Origin: Harmonia axyridis
Taxonomy: Eukaryota > Arthropoda > Insecta > Coleoptera > Coccinellidae
Reading direction: 5' to 3'
NCBI RefSeq assembly: GCF_914767665.1
Contig: NC_059504.1
Coordinates: forward strand, 9,364,501 to 9,428,500
DNA length: 64,000 nt
Below the pieces are notes generated by a model. The model saw nothing but the letters and a program-made list of their open reading frames with translations, had not been told where the DNA came from and searched no databases. Shown here in pieces: positions 1 to 12,800 of the stretch (the first letter of the stretch is position 1; every line of letters starts with the position of its first letter). Both the position numbers and the translations under genes were made by a program.

Positions 1-355
1 TAGAACACTCCAAAGTTCACCCTCAACTTGTTACTATATATGGATTCAAGTAGGTTTCACCCTTAGAAATGGAGCTCATTATCATATCGGTTCTGGCTAT
101 CATTACACCTGATACCACTGTTGTTGATATCGGAAAAGCAACAACTTTGAATAAGCTTCTTACGATTACTTACTTCAGTCGAACTTTGAATTTGTCATGA
201 TTCATATTGTGATTTGCTTTGCTTTTGATAGGATTCCTCTTGGTTTGATCTCGAATTTCCTTTCGTAGCGATTATTTTTCCTTTGAACGGAGAAATTCGA
301 TACCTTGGGAGATGAATCAATCTAGAAACATGAATATGTGCAACTCCGTATAATA

Positions 356-1622
356 ACACGCCAATTGAAAAGTCCCCGGTCTACCATAGTGAAACAAATT
401 TTTTTGGCAAAATTCGATTTCATTATTCAACATAAATGCCTTCGAGGGCGATACAGCGATTACAGCGATCTTCCAACTTTTCGATACCATTTTTGTAGTA
501 CGATTTGTCTTTTGCTTCAAAATAGGCCTCAGTTTCGGCGATTACTTCTTCATTGGCGCTAAATTTCTTTCCAGCGAGCATTCTGAGGTCTGAGAACAGG
601 AAAAAGTCGCTAGGGGTCAGATCTGGAGAATACGGTGGATGCAGAAGCAATTCGAATCCCAATTCATGTAATTTTGCCATTGTTTTCATTGATTTGTGAC
701 ATGGCGCTCTGTTTTGATGAAATAGCAACATTTTTTTCCTCAAATGGGGCCGTTTTTTAGCGATTTAATGGTTCAATCGATCCAATAACGCTATATAATA
801 ATCACTGTTGATGATCTGGCCATTTGGAGGTAATCAATGAATATAATACCTGGCGCACACCAGAATACTCATGCCATAACCTTGCCAGCTGACCATTGTG
901 TTTTTCCTCGCTTTGGGTTCGGTTCATCGTGAGCACTCCACGCAGCTGACTGTCGATTGGACTCTTGAGTGAAATGATGGAGTCATGTTTCATCCATTGC
1001 CATATATCGACGCAAAAATTCAGATTTATTACACTTGAACAGCTTCAAACACTGCTCAGAATCATTAACAACATTGTTGCTTCTGATCGATTGTGCCATC
1101 TTGCACACAGCTTTCTCATGTACAAATATTGGTGAATTATACACGTTCAGTTGATATCTTCACAATATCTGCTATCTCGATCAACTTCACTTAACTGTCA
1201 TTCAAAATTATTTTGTTAACTTTTTGACTTTTTCGTCGGTGACAGCCTCTTTTGGGCGTCCACTGCGTTCGCCGCCTCCGGTGCTCATTTCACCTTGTTG
1301 AAACTCAGCATACCAATCAATGATGGTTGATTTTCCTGGTGCAGACCCCGGAAACTATTCATCAAGCCAAGATTCCACTTCAACTGTATTTTTTCCTTTA
1401 GAAAGCAATATTTTATCAGCACACGAAATTATTTTTTCCCATCTTTTCTCAAACAACAAAAGTAGCTACACTCACAACGCAATATCTCACAAACTAATGG
1501 TCAGACTGCTGTCAAATTTTGACACTTATCGTTTGAAGGTTGGTACCAACTGAAAGTCATATGTATTCAATACTAGTACCCCCATCTGTGCATCCGACCG
1601 GGTACTCTTCAATTGGACTAAT
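356..1622 (-). mobile_element. Irritans-type mariner (DD34D), full length, inactivated
   Basis: Transposase relic read on the minus strand. The C-terminal third is still open at 423-743: it holds HPPYSPDLTPSDFFLF, where the SD is the third catalytic aspartate. The second catalytic aspartate reads Asn (HQNRAPCH instead of a HQDNA-type motif). The first DE motif survives near 985-1000, but the Trp codon after it is a stop. The helix-turn-helix end lies near 1240-1430 in broken frames. Ends: CCAATTGAAAAGTCCCCGGT at 361-380 pairs imperfectly with GACCGGGTACTCTTCAATTGG around 1597-1617. TA sits just outside the left end at 354-355. The length of about 1.27 kb is right for mariner. It is the same family as the copy at 54508-55633. 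Confidence 0.85.
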
Positions 1623-2899
1623 ATTAACAAACGATTGATAAAAGATCGATTAGTATTTTGCACTATCGTGTATTCAAAGAACAGAACTCTTTTCAAGCCG
1701 TACAAAGTTTTATTGAGGACTAAAAAAAAATTGTTTCCTGCCAATACATTACTACTAAAACTGTAGTGACGAATGCAAATGCGCCACAATCAACAGGACA
1801 TAATTCAGGTATCCCATAAAAATCCCGGAAAACATCACCACCCTCCACAAACCCACATTATCTAATCGTAAAATAAGACCGAGCGTATACTTACACAACG
1901 GGCACGACACTGATATCCCTGCAGCTGGCTTGTTGCCCGCACTATAAAAGAAATTCATGTTTTATTAAAGGATAATGAAAGAGCGCGAAGGACCAACAGC
2001 TCACCATTCACCGCAGCCGGATGACCGAATTCATATATCTCCCGTAGGATAGTAATTGTTTTTATGATGGCCAATAAAAATCGTCACCCCGCTGCTGTTT
2101 TATCCGGCGACACACAGTCAGCGGCGGACATAAATTCCTGGGACAACACGTCCCCCCACCAGCGTGGCCTCGCTAACAGCCCGATACGGATATTGAACCG
2201 GAGCTTATATATAGACCATCAATGGTGTTTATCTAGAATATGTAACAATGGATGGTCGATGTTGTGATATAGTTGCGCGGTTGTGCTGATGAATGAGAGG
2301 CGATTACCGGATTTAAAGTTGTATGGGAAGAGTTTTTGCCATCGGGCGTTTGGTGTTCTACAGGGTGGCCCACGGGAACTTGCCGTTTTTTGGAACATAT
2401 GGTACATGGAGGATGGTGAATGCAGAGAGGGAAGAGTAGCTTCGTTGCCTTTGTGATGGGATGGTTTTTCAGTCACAATGGAGCAGTGGATCATATAACA
2501 TTGTATGTCTGCCTATAACTTGTCCATTCATAATTATCTTTTCATTATCACAGTACAGCGATTTTCAGTCGAGAATTTCCTAGACCACGCGCAGTTTTAG
2601 GACACAAATGAATAATTGCAGAGTGATACAAGCCTTGGTGAGGAGCCCTAAACGTTTATAGAGACCTTTTATCCTCCCTTCTCAACCCATATTCATCTAC
2701 TACTCAAACATTTCTACGCCTCTCTCTCATGGTTCGATCGCTAATTTTTTTCTAGCCACCTTCATTCTATCGTGAACCCATTACCCATGTCTGGCCTTCA
2801 TAAAATCATTATATAAGCTCAATTTTTTTCTAGTCATTCTAGCTTCTTGACCAGCCCAATTCCACATCTGAATTCAGTCCCTTATTGGAATTTCAACCT
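1623..2899. other. CadN intron, no gene seen
   Basis: Open frames here are short and have no recognisable domain. The block at about 1990-2250 is richer in C, G and CpG than its surroundings. Nothing else is supported. Confidence 0.5.
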
Positions 2900-2904
2900 T
2901 TAGG

Positions 2905-3430
2905 ATGACGTTTCAAGATTTATCTCAATCTACCAAAAGCCTGCATGCAAACCTTAGTCGCCTTGATATTTCCACACGTTGGTTGTCCTTTCCAAGCTTT
3001 TATGGTATGGCCAAGATATACATACTAGCCATCACATTCAATCACGTTGTTTTGAACGCATGTCTTATTGTTCTCCAGACTCAAAATCTTTGTCTTCCTC
3101 GAGTTCATTTCAAGTTCCAGTTTGGTTGCTGCTAGGTTCAATTCATTTAACATTTCTTCCTATTCTGTGACACTGTTAGCAATGAGAACTATATTATCAT
3201 CGTTGAACCGGAGGTGGCTGAGTTTGATGCCATCGATGTCAATAGCTTTGGTGTCTCATTTAAATTTATTTATAACATCTTCCAGAAGCAAGATGAACAA
3301 CTTCGGACAAATACATAGTACCTCTCTGATACACTACTCTGTTCAAAGGTTTCCGGATCTTCATCTTTACTCTCTCATAGATGTTCTTGATTATCTTGTT
3401 ATACCTTCAATCGTTTCTGGCATTTTAAAA
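2905..3430 (-). mobile_element. RTE-like non-LTR reverse transcriptase fragment
   Basis: On the minus strand broken frames give the palm region of an RTE-type reverse transcriptase. In order they show LFILLLEDV, then GIKLSHLRFNDDNIVLIANS (the catalytic FADD box degraded to FNDD), then EEMLNELNLAATKLELEMNS and YVYLGHTIK. Stops occur inside the NSVTE-EEML join and before YVYLG, and a frameshift precedes the LFILLL segment. The endonuclease and element ends are not visible, so this is a truncated internal relic. It lies antisense to CadN. Family assignment follows the NELN and SKTK-like order known from RTE elements. Clade is probable, function is lost. Confidence 0.75.
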
Positions 3431-3449
3431 ATCTGCTATGTTATATAAG

Positions 3450-4308
3450 TTGTATTCTCTGCAGTTTTCGATTGGAGTCCATTGTGCTTTTCTGAATGCT
3501 CAGAAACTCAGAGGAAACTCATATTGAGGCATTAACTATAGCGTAGGATTCTGAAGTTTTTCCTAGAGACATCAGAAGAGTGGTGCTGATCTTGTTCAAA
3601 AGCCCGTTCAGCAAGATGATACAGGCAGAGAAATAAAGACTGAGCTGTGAATCGGTACATAGGATCTTGCATAAGGATATCGACCACCAGCTACAGTCAA
3701 TGAAAAAACAAGAATACTTTGATGCACTCTTGTAACTTGTCTTGGAGGAATCGCCCTATGTATGCTGTCATTAGTACTACTATCCTGCCGAGCAGAATCT
3801 GTTATGAGATTCCAAAAATATCAATTTGGTAATCGTCCAAGAGCTAGTCACAGAGAGTGAGCTAAAATTGATACCAGAATTATATTATAGGGAGTATTAA
3901 AGATTGATCAAGAATTAATAGGCTCCAAAGAAAACAATTGGCTTTGGTTTTCTAATGTAGTAACTTTCAAAACAACGTATTTCGATATTGATATAATGAT
4001 CAGTTGGTATAATGAATATTCATAAATCAATTTGTTACTGAGACGTGACAGAAATAGACATTTCAATGTCCTCAAAGAGAGTAAAAAAAATGTATTTTAT
4101 TCATTTATCAAACTTTGTGAACGTAAGACGTAACCTACTTCTTCAATGCATTTCGTAGAATTGATTTCAATTCTTTTCACGCCGAAGTCGTTGCTACTCG
4201 AATAGAAAATTCATACCATTCTCGAAGATTTAGAACACAATTCACATATCTCCAAATAACATCAACCATAACGGTCCTGACAAATGACCGCAACAAATTT
4301 CTCGTGGC
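3450..4308. other. CadN intron, no gene seen
   Basis: AT-rich sequence with scattered stops in all frames. I recognise no coding, RNA or repeat feature. Confidence 0.5.
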
Positions 4309-4757
4309 ATGATTCCTAACACAGTACCATCAGAACATCCTGTTTGGCATATTGCCCCATTCGGAACGATTAAGCGCCGCCAAAAATTTCGCAAGACGCC
4401 CGGACGGACGCACATTGAATTGCGAAAACCTAAACGCTATCCGTTCGGTCGAAGGACCAAAACCGGCCGGCTGCAAGGAAATCGGTTTTTACTGTTGAAA
4501 TTAATCCCGTTTCGGAAGTTTAAAAGGGAGAGAATGACGAACGGTCCTATTGGCCGACCGGAAAAAAATCGGGAACATACCAGTCCGTATGAAATCGGCC
4601 CCGAATTTATTGCCTTAATTTGGCTGAAAACATTTCGAACGATATTAAATTTCGCTCCGCATCAACCGAATCCGAAAACGGAGTTACCACCGATATTATT
4701 TTTCGACACCGCCACTGTCATGTGGTCGTTCTTCCCTAAAAATTCACGTGACGTTGG
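4309..4757 (+). other. GC-richer block with a 150-codon open frame, probably non-coding
   Basis: An ATG-initiated frame runs from 4309 and would end at 4788 (159 codons). Its product is basic at the N-terminal half (many Arg and Lys) and has no domain I recognise. The last ten codons lie inside the hAT element that begins at 4758, so the stop is not ancestral. The block continues beyond the insertion at 5627. The composition resembles the other CpG-richer islands of this window. I favour unique intronic or regulatory DNA with a chance frame over a gene: there is no clear promoter, splice pattern or conserved motif. Confidence 0.35.
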
Positions 4758-5618
4758 CAGGGCCGGCGCGAGCAATTTTGCCGCCTGAAGCAAAGAATCT
4801 TTTGCGCCCCTGCTAAAAAAGTATCAATAACAATAAACTTCTTCATAATTCCCCCCCAACCGAAAAACATCATCTGCTCCGATGATAATACAGAACATTC
4901 TACTTCCGATAAAGAATGAAATTCTAGTGAAAGTAAACATTGGAGTTTTTTAGTATATAATATTATACCGGGTTTTTTCAAGGTTTTTCAATTGAATGAA
5001 ACAGCTACTTACGCTGTAGGTATCTAGATTTATTCCTGGATTTCTTCGACGCCGATGAACAAAGCGTAAGTAATATATCTGATTCTCACATTCACAAGAC
5101 ACTACGTTCGATCGATGATAGATTACTTATCACACCACAAGATACAAAGGGCGTTAAGGCATGCAAAGCTTCGAAAACTAAATGGGATTAAAAACATATG
5201 TATCGCTGAAAACATTTAGCATTTATCAGTAACTAGTTTCGAATGCAGAATCGTAGGAATTTTCCATATGTTGAATGTGTAAACAACTTCCACGTAATTC
5301 AAAGTGTTGTTTTTCTTCTTTGTGAAATATGTTCCATCCTTCTTTCAATTTGGGAAATAGGCAATGCTGCTTATATTGGTTGGGTTGCCATGTGTTATTT
5401 ATTGAACATGCGGCTTAGTAAGGACGGTTTGGAGATTTTAATTGTAGGGAATGTTAATGAACGCAGCGGAGCGGACCAACCTCATGTTGTTTTTAGGAAT
5501 GAAGACTATATTTTTGCAGTAATATGAAAAGGCGGCCACAAACTGTGCTAAATAGCCGCCCCCGAATAGAGACGCCTGAAACAGTCGTTCCACTGTTTCA
5601 CCCCTAACGCCGGCCCTG
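4758..5618. mobile_element. Non-autonomous hAT element with perfect 8-bp target duplication
   Basis: The element starts CAGGGCCGGCG and ends CGCCGGCCCTG, an 11-base terminal inverted repeat. GACGTTGG at 4750-4757 is repeated exactly at 5619-5626. An 8-bp target duplication with CAGGG ends is the mark of the hAT superfamily. The 861-bp interior has no hAT transposase domain that I recognise; a 94-codon frame at 5243-5527 is unassigned. The exact duplication suggests this insertion is younger than the other DNA elements here. Confidence 0.9.
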
Positions 5619-5626
5619 GACGTTGG

Positions 5627-7440
5627 GATTCTGAAGCTAAAGAGACTTTTCCGACGAAACGAATGAAATCAATCTTTTTCTGAACTCTGACTGAAAAATA
5701 TTGGAAGATAAATTCAATTAGGCTAAAAAAATTCGTAAAAATTCCTACCAGAATCATATTTCATCATACCGAACAAAAATCTATTCATGGCGAAATTTAA
5801 AATTGAATTCCTGTCCTGATTTGATTTCTTGACGTAGTCTTCTGAGAAAATACATTAAAAATTCAGATATCAATGCTGACTATTGTTGACAAGCGCCCAA
5901 GCAAGAAATATTGAGTTCTAGAATTTTTTTGTTCATGTCCCATAGAGAAATTCTTCATGAAGAAAGAACCCTTCCCACGAGAAAGTAGAGACGTTGCCAC
6001 GTCTGCGTAAATTCGAAAGAATCAGAAGCTCTGAGAATTTCTGGAATATATCAAACTTTTTCTGTGTTTAACATACATTGGCAATTGTTAGTTCTCTGAG
6101 TTGTTACCATTGCCATTCAGAGGTTTATTGATTTTCTGTGCGACTTCAAATGCGAATACACTTGGGTGTTAGATCTGTGGCCCTTCTTTTCTTGTTCGTT
6201 TCAATCTTTGATCAAAAAAATATTCAGTTTGTTTTTTTAAAACAATTTCAGAGTTATGAAGTAATAATGAAACGATCTGTTATGGTGGAATCATATTATT
6301 CACCTTGATCTTCACTCGGAGAATATTTGATGTTCAAGAATTATTTTTTCTATTATTATACCGAATTATCTCAAATTCATCTATTTGTTGAAAGTTTCGA
6401 AGATATTGTCAGAAAGTGCTATGAAAAATATAAAATTCATGAGGACTTGCGAATTTTTATATCGATCGAATGAGCTGTTTTGAAATTAACAGGTAAAATT
6501 TCGAACGGTCATATTCAAAGAAACCTTAGTCGCATTTCAATTTTAAGCTTCTAGGTCCTTTCGTTCGAAAGTTTTCTTGAATAAAGCCTGTCAGATGCCC
6601 AGACAGAAACGAATTTGAAGATGGATTTCTTATCAGCGAGTCAAACTTTTTGTTTGAGATCAATTCGAAATATTACAGATGAAGTACTTCGACCAAGTAG
6701 GTATAGTCTGCTTCTACTGAAACATCACGTTCAAAAATTCATTTCCCCTGGGTTAAAACTCTCAATGTCATTCCGTCTAGAAACTTTTTTTCTCACCAGA
6801 AAAGTCAATCGTATTTGTCCCAACCAACACCACCTGCACGATCGTTATCTCCTAAAGAACATATTAACATAACAACAAGGTAACTTCGAACGAACATCCA
6901 CCCTCATCACCATATCCCATCCCAAGATATTACGTGAAATTGACTTTCTTTCTGATATCAACACCTCATTTCTCTCTGTCCCCAAAAAGGCTCAACATTA
7001 TACCAATCTGCGCTCTTCGTAACAGTCCTGCTAGTGGGGCAGGACAAATTGTAATAGAGCACATTAGGACGAAGATTCAATTGAGAAAGCTATCAAACAG
7101 GAAGTGGGATTAGTTCGGAACTTTTATGTCTTCACAAGGCGGTTGAACTGCTCAAAGGAACCGAATAAGAGGGTATCCCCATCTCGGGAGAAAAACTTGA
7201 ACATTGTTTCCCCATTGTTGCGTTAGTGTTTCTTCCCCCTCTCACATTTGCTGGGATAAATGACATAATTGAGTCAGATCGGTTTGGTGAAATGGATATC
7301 GACATAATTAACTCTAAAAACAATGATTCAATATTTATTAGCTGTTAGATGCAGAATCCTTTGAATGTTAAAATTAAATGCATTCAAAAAGAGATCTTAG
7401 AACTTTAATAATAGTGTTATAGTAGGGTTAGGTAATAGGG
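5627..7440. other. CadN intron, no gene seen
   Basis: AT-rich sequence. The longest frame (6615-6872, 85 codons) has no recognisable domain. Nothing else is supported. Confidence 0.5.
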
Positions 7441-7441
7441 T

Positions 7442-8084
7442 AATAAATATAGATAGAGGGAGTGTAAGCAATTTTCACATATCCCCAACATGGTTAGATT
7501 ACGTTGTCGAGTTGTGATATATTTTCAAATTCACAATTCCACTATATCATTATGAATGTATATTATATTGAATTAAATATATTTATTTCGGCGATTCCTG
7601 ATTAAATATGCAAATTTGAATATTTGGAATTCGATATTTTTCCCAATTGTCGAATTTATAATAGGTAGATTATTTATTAATTTCTGTATCTACGGAATCC
7701 GATATTCCTCCTAATTGTCGAATTTATAATGAGCAGAATATTTATCATTTTCTGTATCTACCTGGTGAAATCCAAGGTTTGACAACTTTTGCTCTCCTAG
7801 TGTCATCGGTGGTTTCACGGCATTTGGCGCGCTTGAAATTTGTTTTTTGAATTCCTGATATTTTCAGGTATTTATTTCAATATATTTTGAGTTGATATAA
7901 AACGCTAATTCACTATGGGACATAAGAAGTGCGTTCTTTGTGGAGAAACTCGCGAATTGAGTGAAATATTGTATCACTGATATATTTTCATTTCCGCGCG
8001 CTTCTTGTCAAATTTGATAGTTTATGTTGGGAACAAAATTTGCCTACTGAAAATGACATATGCTCCCTCTATCTATGTTTATTT
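7442..8084 (+). mobile_element. TIR element with THAP-like zinc motif, copy 1
   Basis: The ends AATAAATATAGATAGAGGGA (left) and TCCCTCTATCTATGTTTATT (right) are inverted repeats with one mismatch. An ATG at 7915 opens MGHKKCVLCGETRELSEILY then His and a TGA: CxxC plus a downstream His, the start of a THAP (C2CH) DNA-binding domain as found in P-element-type transposases. The frame ends after 22 codons, so only a fragment remains. The same peptide with one change, at the same relative position, is in copy 2 (24182-24750). Copy 1 is longer because a 68-bp segment is duplicated at 7628-7763. No target duplication is obvious. P-superfamily affinity is inference. Confidence 0.7.
7628..7763. repeat. 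68-bp tandem duplication inside THAP element copy 1
   Basis: Two diverged units, both containing AATTGTCGAATTTATAAT and TTTCTGTATCTAC, lie head to tail with a period of 68. Copy 2 of the element has one unit, which accounts for most of the length difference. Confidence 0.75.
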
Positions 8085-9638
8085 CTTTAAGGGAAAATGT
8101 GATTTCGTATTTCGCGCCTTTTTTTGAGTTTATATCGTTCTTTCTTTGGTCTAATGGTACGTCGAGTGTTGAGGTCTCAAAAGGGGGAAAATTTGCCACA
8201 TTCAATATTTTATTACCTGAAAAAAAAACCGCACAGGGCCAATATTCTTTCTTGTACGGAATAACCTTATTCACACCCTTATATACATAACGAGCAACAT
8301 CGATTTTTTTTTATTTCAATTTAATCACGAGGATCTTCAATCTTTGAACAGCAGCTGCTGAATCGTGATATTCATTCAGAATTCCACATCCCTTTTTTCT
8401 CTTATTTCATGATATTTACCCTGAACCAACTTCTAGTATAACGCAACCCCTTTTTTACATCTGAAAAGGTGCCTGGAATTCAACCAACCCACATTAAATA
8501 ACTGGTGAAGACTTCGTATTTCATTTGCCCTTTTTTTTTCTTGCCACGTAGATAAAACACGTAGTCTGATGATTTCGTGACCGGAATGGAATACGCTGAA
8601 ATATAATATATTTGCGAAATTAGGCTGTAAACTTCGTGTTGCATACATATCTTCTGATAAGAATACGATTTTTTTACAGGCCGAAGGCTAATTACCCTAT
8701 TCTAGTCATAGAGAAGAAATGGTCCATAGGAAACTTCATCTTGGATTTATTTTAGTTTTGTTACATCTCTTCATTAGAAAGAATTGAATGGAAGTTTGCA
8801 CGAAGGTTCTTCGACGTTTCTGTACCTCCATACCTTTCTCCGAACTGAAATGGATATCAAATGTCATCAATGTGTAATTTAACATTCAAAGACATCACTT
8901 AAATTGGATTCAGGATTTATTTAATTTCTTTATTTTCTTTTTAAGATGTTCATGCAAAATTTATGAATGGATTTTCATTTTATGTATTAGTTCCAAAGTT
9001 GAAGCAGTGATTCAAATGAACAAATTACAAGATTGAATTAATAATGTACCTATAAATCAAGATACACTCAAACAGTTAATTTTTTCACACCTCATAAGTA
9101 AGACTCATTATCATAAAACTATGCGGTAAAACGAAGGAACGTCACATATGAGGCAATAAATTCAACACACAATCATAAACCCAAGATTTCCAACTGCGGA
9201 AAATCATCAACCGCTAAGAAGCCATTGCGTCAAGAAAAACCCATAAGCCTGTTTTATTCCTCCGTTTGAACTTTTCTTATATATTCAGCAAAGTTGGCCG
9301 GGTCCTCAACGAACCTAAAACACGAATGAATATCCCAAGAAGGGAGGAGGAAATCTTGCACATATATAACTCGACGTCGCATACAGAACAAATGATAAAT
9401 TAAATTTTTATTCGGCTATGAAATTCAATGTATGTTCGCTGTCCAGGGCACTTTTCCTGAATTATTTTGCCAGCTAAGCGGGAAAATTGGGCTGATGGGA
9501 ATAAGAATTCATGGACGCGTTTCAACGAGTACGGGAAATCTGGGAATTTTTCCCATTCATTCTTCAGGAGGTTTTGAGGTTTTTTCACAATATAAAAAAA
9601 TTAGACACGAACCTTTCGCAGTTTCGAACTAATTTCAA
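8085..9638. other. CadN intron, no gene seen
   Basis: AT-rich. Two overlapping antiparallel 76-codon frames near 8044-8290 have no recognisable domain. Nothing supported. Confidence 0.5.
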
Positions 9639-9720
9639 ATTCGTCTTCGGACTTCAAATGGTAGGGTATATGTATATGGATTCGTCTTCGGACTTCAAAT
9701 GGTAGAGTATATGTATATGT
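9639..9720. repeat. Two tandem 41-bp units
   Basis: ATTCGTCTTCGGACTTCAAA begins at 9639 and again at 9680; the units are nearly identical, with one G/A difference in GGTAGGGTATATG. They abut the MITE at 9721, so replication slippage next to its end is plausible. Confidence 0.9.
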
Positions 9721-9871
9721 ATATAGATTCAGGTACAAAAAAGAATTGGAAAACCCAAAAAAAAACTGTAATATTCAACTCGTCGAAATAATACCTGAAT
9801 TCTTTTTTTACATAACGGTCAAAAATGTTTTCTCCGTTTTCTTATCGTCTTTTTTGTACCTGAATCCATAT
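9721..9871. mobile_element. Short MITE with 23-bp inverted ends
   Basis: GATTCAGGTACAAAAAAG at 9726-9743 is perfectly inverted at 9849-9866. Extending outward gives 22 of 23 matches. The 151-bp element has no coding capacity. A further CATTCAGGTAC fragment follows at about 9880. Superfamily unknown. Confidence 0.8.
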
Positions 9872-12800
9872 GAATAGCATTCAGGTACGAAAAACCCGAT
9901 ATGAAAATATGTTTTGACTGTCTGGGCCCGTAACTTATTGAGTGAAGTGTTATTCCCCCTTGTTGAGATCGTACGGAGGGCAATTTTTCGGGAAACGAAG
10001 CAAATAGGAGCCTGGCTGCGAGAGACGCTATGAATTCAAGATGTTATTCTCCTTTTTGGGTCCCTTGGAGTCAAATGGCTAACCACATCATCTCGCGCTC
10101 CTGAAGTTGGTTATTGGATTACGGAAGGACACTATAGAATTCTCCGATTGCTCAAAATTACTTCATCCGGAATTGAATGGGTACATTTTGCCAACTGTCA
10201 ACTACACGATAACAGCGATCGCAACGGCCAATAATAGCGGCGAAGACATGAATGCTTGTAATAGTGTCCAGTTTCGGGAATTCCGAACTTGAAGCCGTGA
10301 CCCGAATCTTAGTTTGAGGGACTATTGATCTTGCATCCTATTGATATGCATATTCCAGGATTCTGGACACAAGGGCTGATATTTCAGATTTGAATTATAA
10401 TGGCTGTCAAAAGGAGGATCAAGGACTTGTTTCATGAAACAATAAGTAACAAGTAAACTTTTTGACTAACATGCGTTTCATGAAACTACAATTGGAAAGT
10501 GCTAGTGAATATTTGAAATTTTACAGAAAGTTTTTCGTATATTAAAATTACTGTTGAAGAAGGTTAATACGAGGTAATATATAAATAATATCACATAAAT
10601 AGAATACACTATTATTCTTATTAATGTCTAACGTTTATATTTCTGTCATTGACAAGAAAATATATTTTTTCAAATGCTTATAACTTCGGAACGAAAACTA
10701 ACCGGAATGTTCATAGAAAAAAAAATGAGTGAAGATATCATCTGTCTAAGTTCGTTATGGAGCTTATGAAACATTTTGTATAAATGCATCATGACCACAT
10801 AGAGCCTCAAAACTATGTGATGGCTTGTTGTTTCATTGCCTTAACTACAGCCAAAAGTTTTATAGTGCTGAGCTGTGTTCTGCAATGTTTTCTCGAGAAA
10901 AAAGAACTATTCATAGATGTTCCGGAGAATGCAGAGGCGAATGAAAATATTGTGTAGAATGTATAATTAAAACTGAAATTAATGAGCTAATTCATTATAT
11001 TAGTTGAACCTTGTTTGAAATTTTGTGGAAAAAATTATAACTAATAATATCCTAACTTTCAGATATTATAATCTACTTTCAGATTGTTATAATCTACTTC
11101 TCTAAAACTTCTATTTAATACTCAGAAAAATTCAAAGAGAGTTTTGTTATGAAACTTCGAGATTTGTCGAATGCTTCTCTTTCACTTTTAAGGAAAGTTT
11201 CAGTTTTTTGATTCGCAAAACTTCTTCATCACTCCATCGTTTTCTACAATTAGTCTGGTCATTAGAAGTATTTCTTTTTCGAATGTACTAAGAGGGAAAT
11301 AGAAATTATATTGCTTTCAAATCGCAATAACAAATTCCTTGATATCAAGCATTATTTATAGTTGAACATACGTGAATTTTAAAGAATTTAATCCCCTCAT
11401 TTCTTCAAATCAAATCGAGAATGAGTAATTTTGTAATAATAATAATAATAATAATTTTCATACCCACAGTAGCGTTTGACATACGACCATCTTTTCAACT
11501 CTGTAGTCGAATTAAAGTGTTCGATATAATTTGGATGACTCGATCTTCAATTAACAATAGATTATTTATGTTTGTGTTGATCAATATTTGAAAAACAGCG
11601 CTCCAATTTTCAAGTTGAAACCTAATTTTTTGGATGAGAATACTGACTTCAACTTTGATTTACATCATTATGTTCTATGGCGCGACGAACAATTGGATGA
11701 AATTAAACACAGCAATAATTTGATCAGTATAGTCATCATCATAAAACTTTTACGATCCCAAACTCCAAGTCAATAACATCAAGGGAGAACATCTCGGAAA
11801 ATTTGGAGGTGTACTTTTTAAAATACGACTTGGAACCCAGACACTTTCACATCTTGGGATTATTATTTTATGTTGATAACCAGGTTAACGACTTCTCCTC
11901 GGGGAAAACACCTTAATGGAGGCCTGAAATATGCTTGAAAATGAACTGTCAAATGAGACTTAGGGTTTATTGAGAATTATTTTGAAGTTTACTTCGTCCA
12001 CTCTTCTTGAAATACATAATTTGCATTTATGAGATTAAATTTTCTAATTATATCTTACATTGAGGAAGCTATGGTGACATTGATAGGTATTTGAATGGAA
12101 AAGAATGAATAGGTATTAATTGTTACTTTCATGTGTGAATATACTTGCATTCTGAAACTATTATCTCTTGAAAATGAATGCATTATTATCGTAGGTAAGG
12201 GTTTATAGTTGTTTAAAATTCGGTTTATGATATATATTTCTTACAGTATTTCCCTACTTGTTGATGATTATTCATGAATAATTTTTATCCTTTCCTTGGT
12301 AATTTATGTAATTTATAGATTCAAGTATCTGTGCTTTGGAAAATATTGAAAATTGTTTTGCTACAATGTCTGAACTATCATCATGAATACCAAGCTACGA
12401 TTCAAATACAATATTCTAATTTCCAAGTTACGATAAACATTTTTGAAAATTCATATTTTTGAATCAATAGCATTTGTTAAAACCTTGTGATAGAGAATAT
12501 TACAATGCAGCTATTTCAAAAATTCCGTCTGGTAAAATTTCGATTAAAACCCTAAATTGTAAATTATGTCCCCAAGAGTTTACCTCTGCATAATAGTTCA
12601 TTGAATTCAGATGAAGGGAACATTTTACTTTTAATTGAATGAGTATTCAATTAAAATTGTTTCCTTCACCCGAAATTTTAGTCGAGAATTCACCACTGTG
12701 AATTTGTAATTTCTATATGTTTAGGACTATGATTACTTCATTATATGAAAGCCGAATACTCGTCTCCTACAGAAGCAAAGTTTTGATATTTCCGATTTGA

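Noticed and set aside
4309..4788. 159-codon open reading frame as a gene
   Set aside because: No recognisable domain, its end lies inside a hAT insertion, and GC-rich DNA yields long chance frames.
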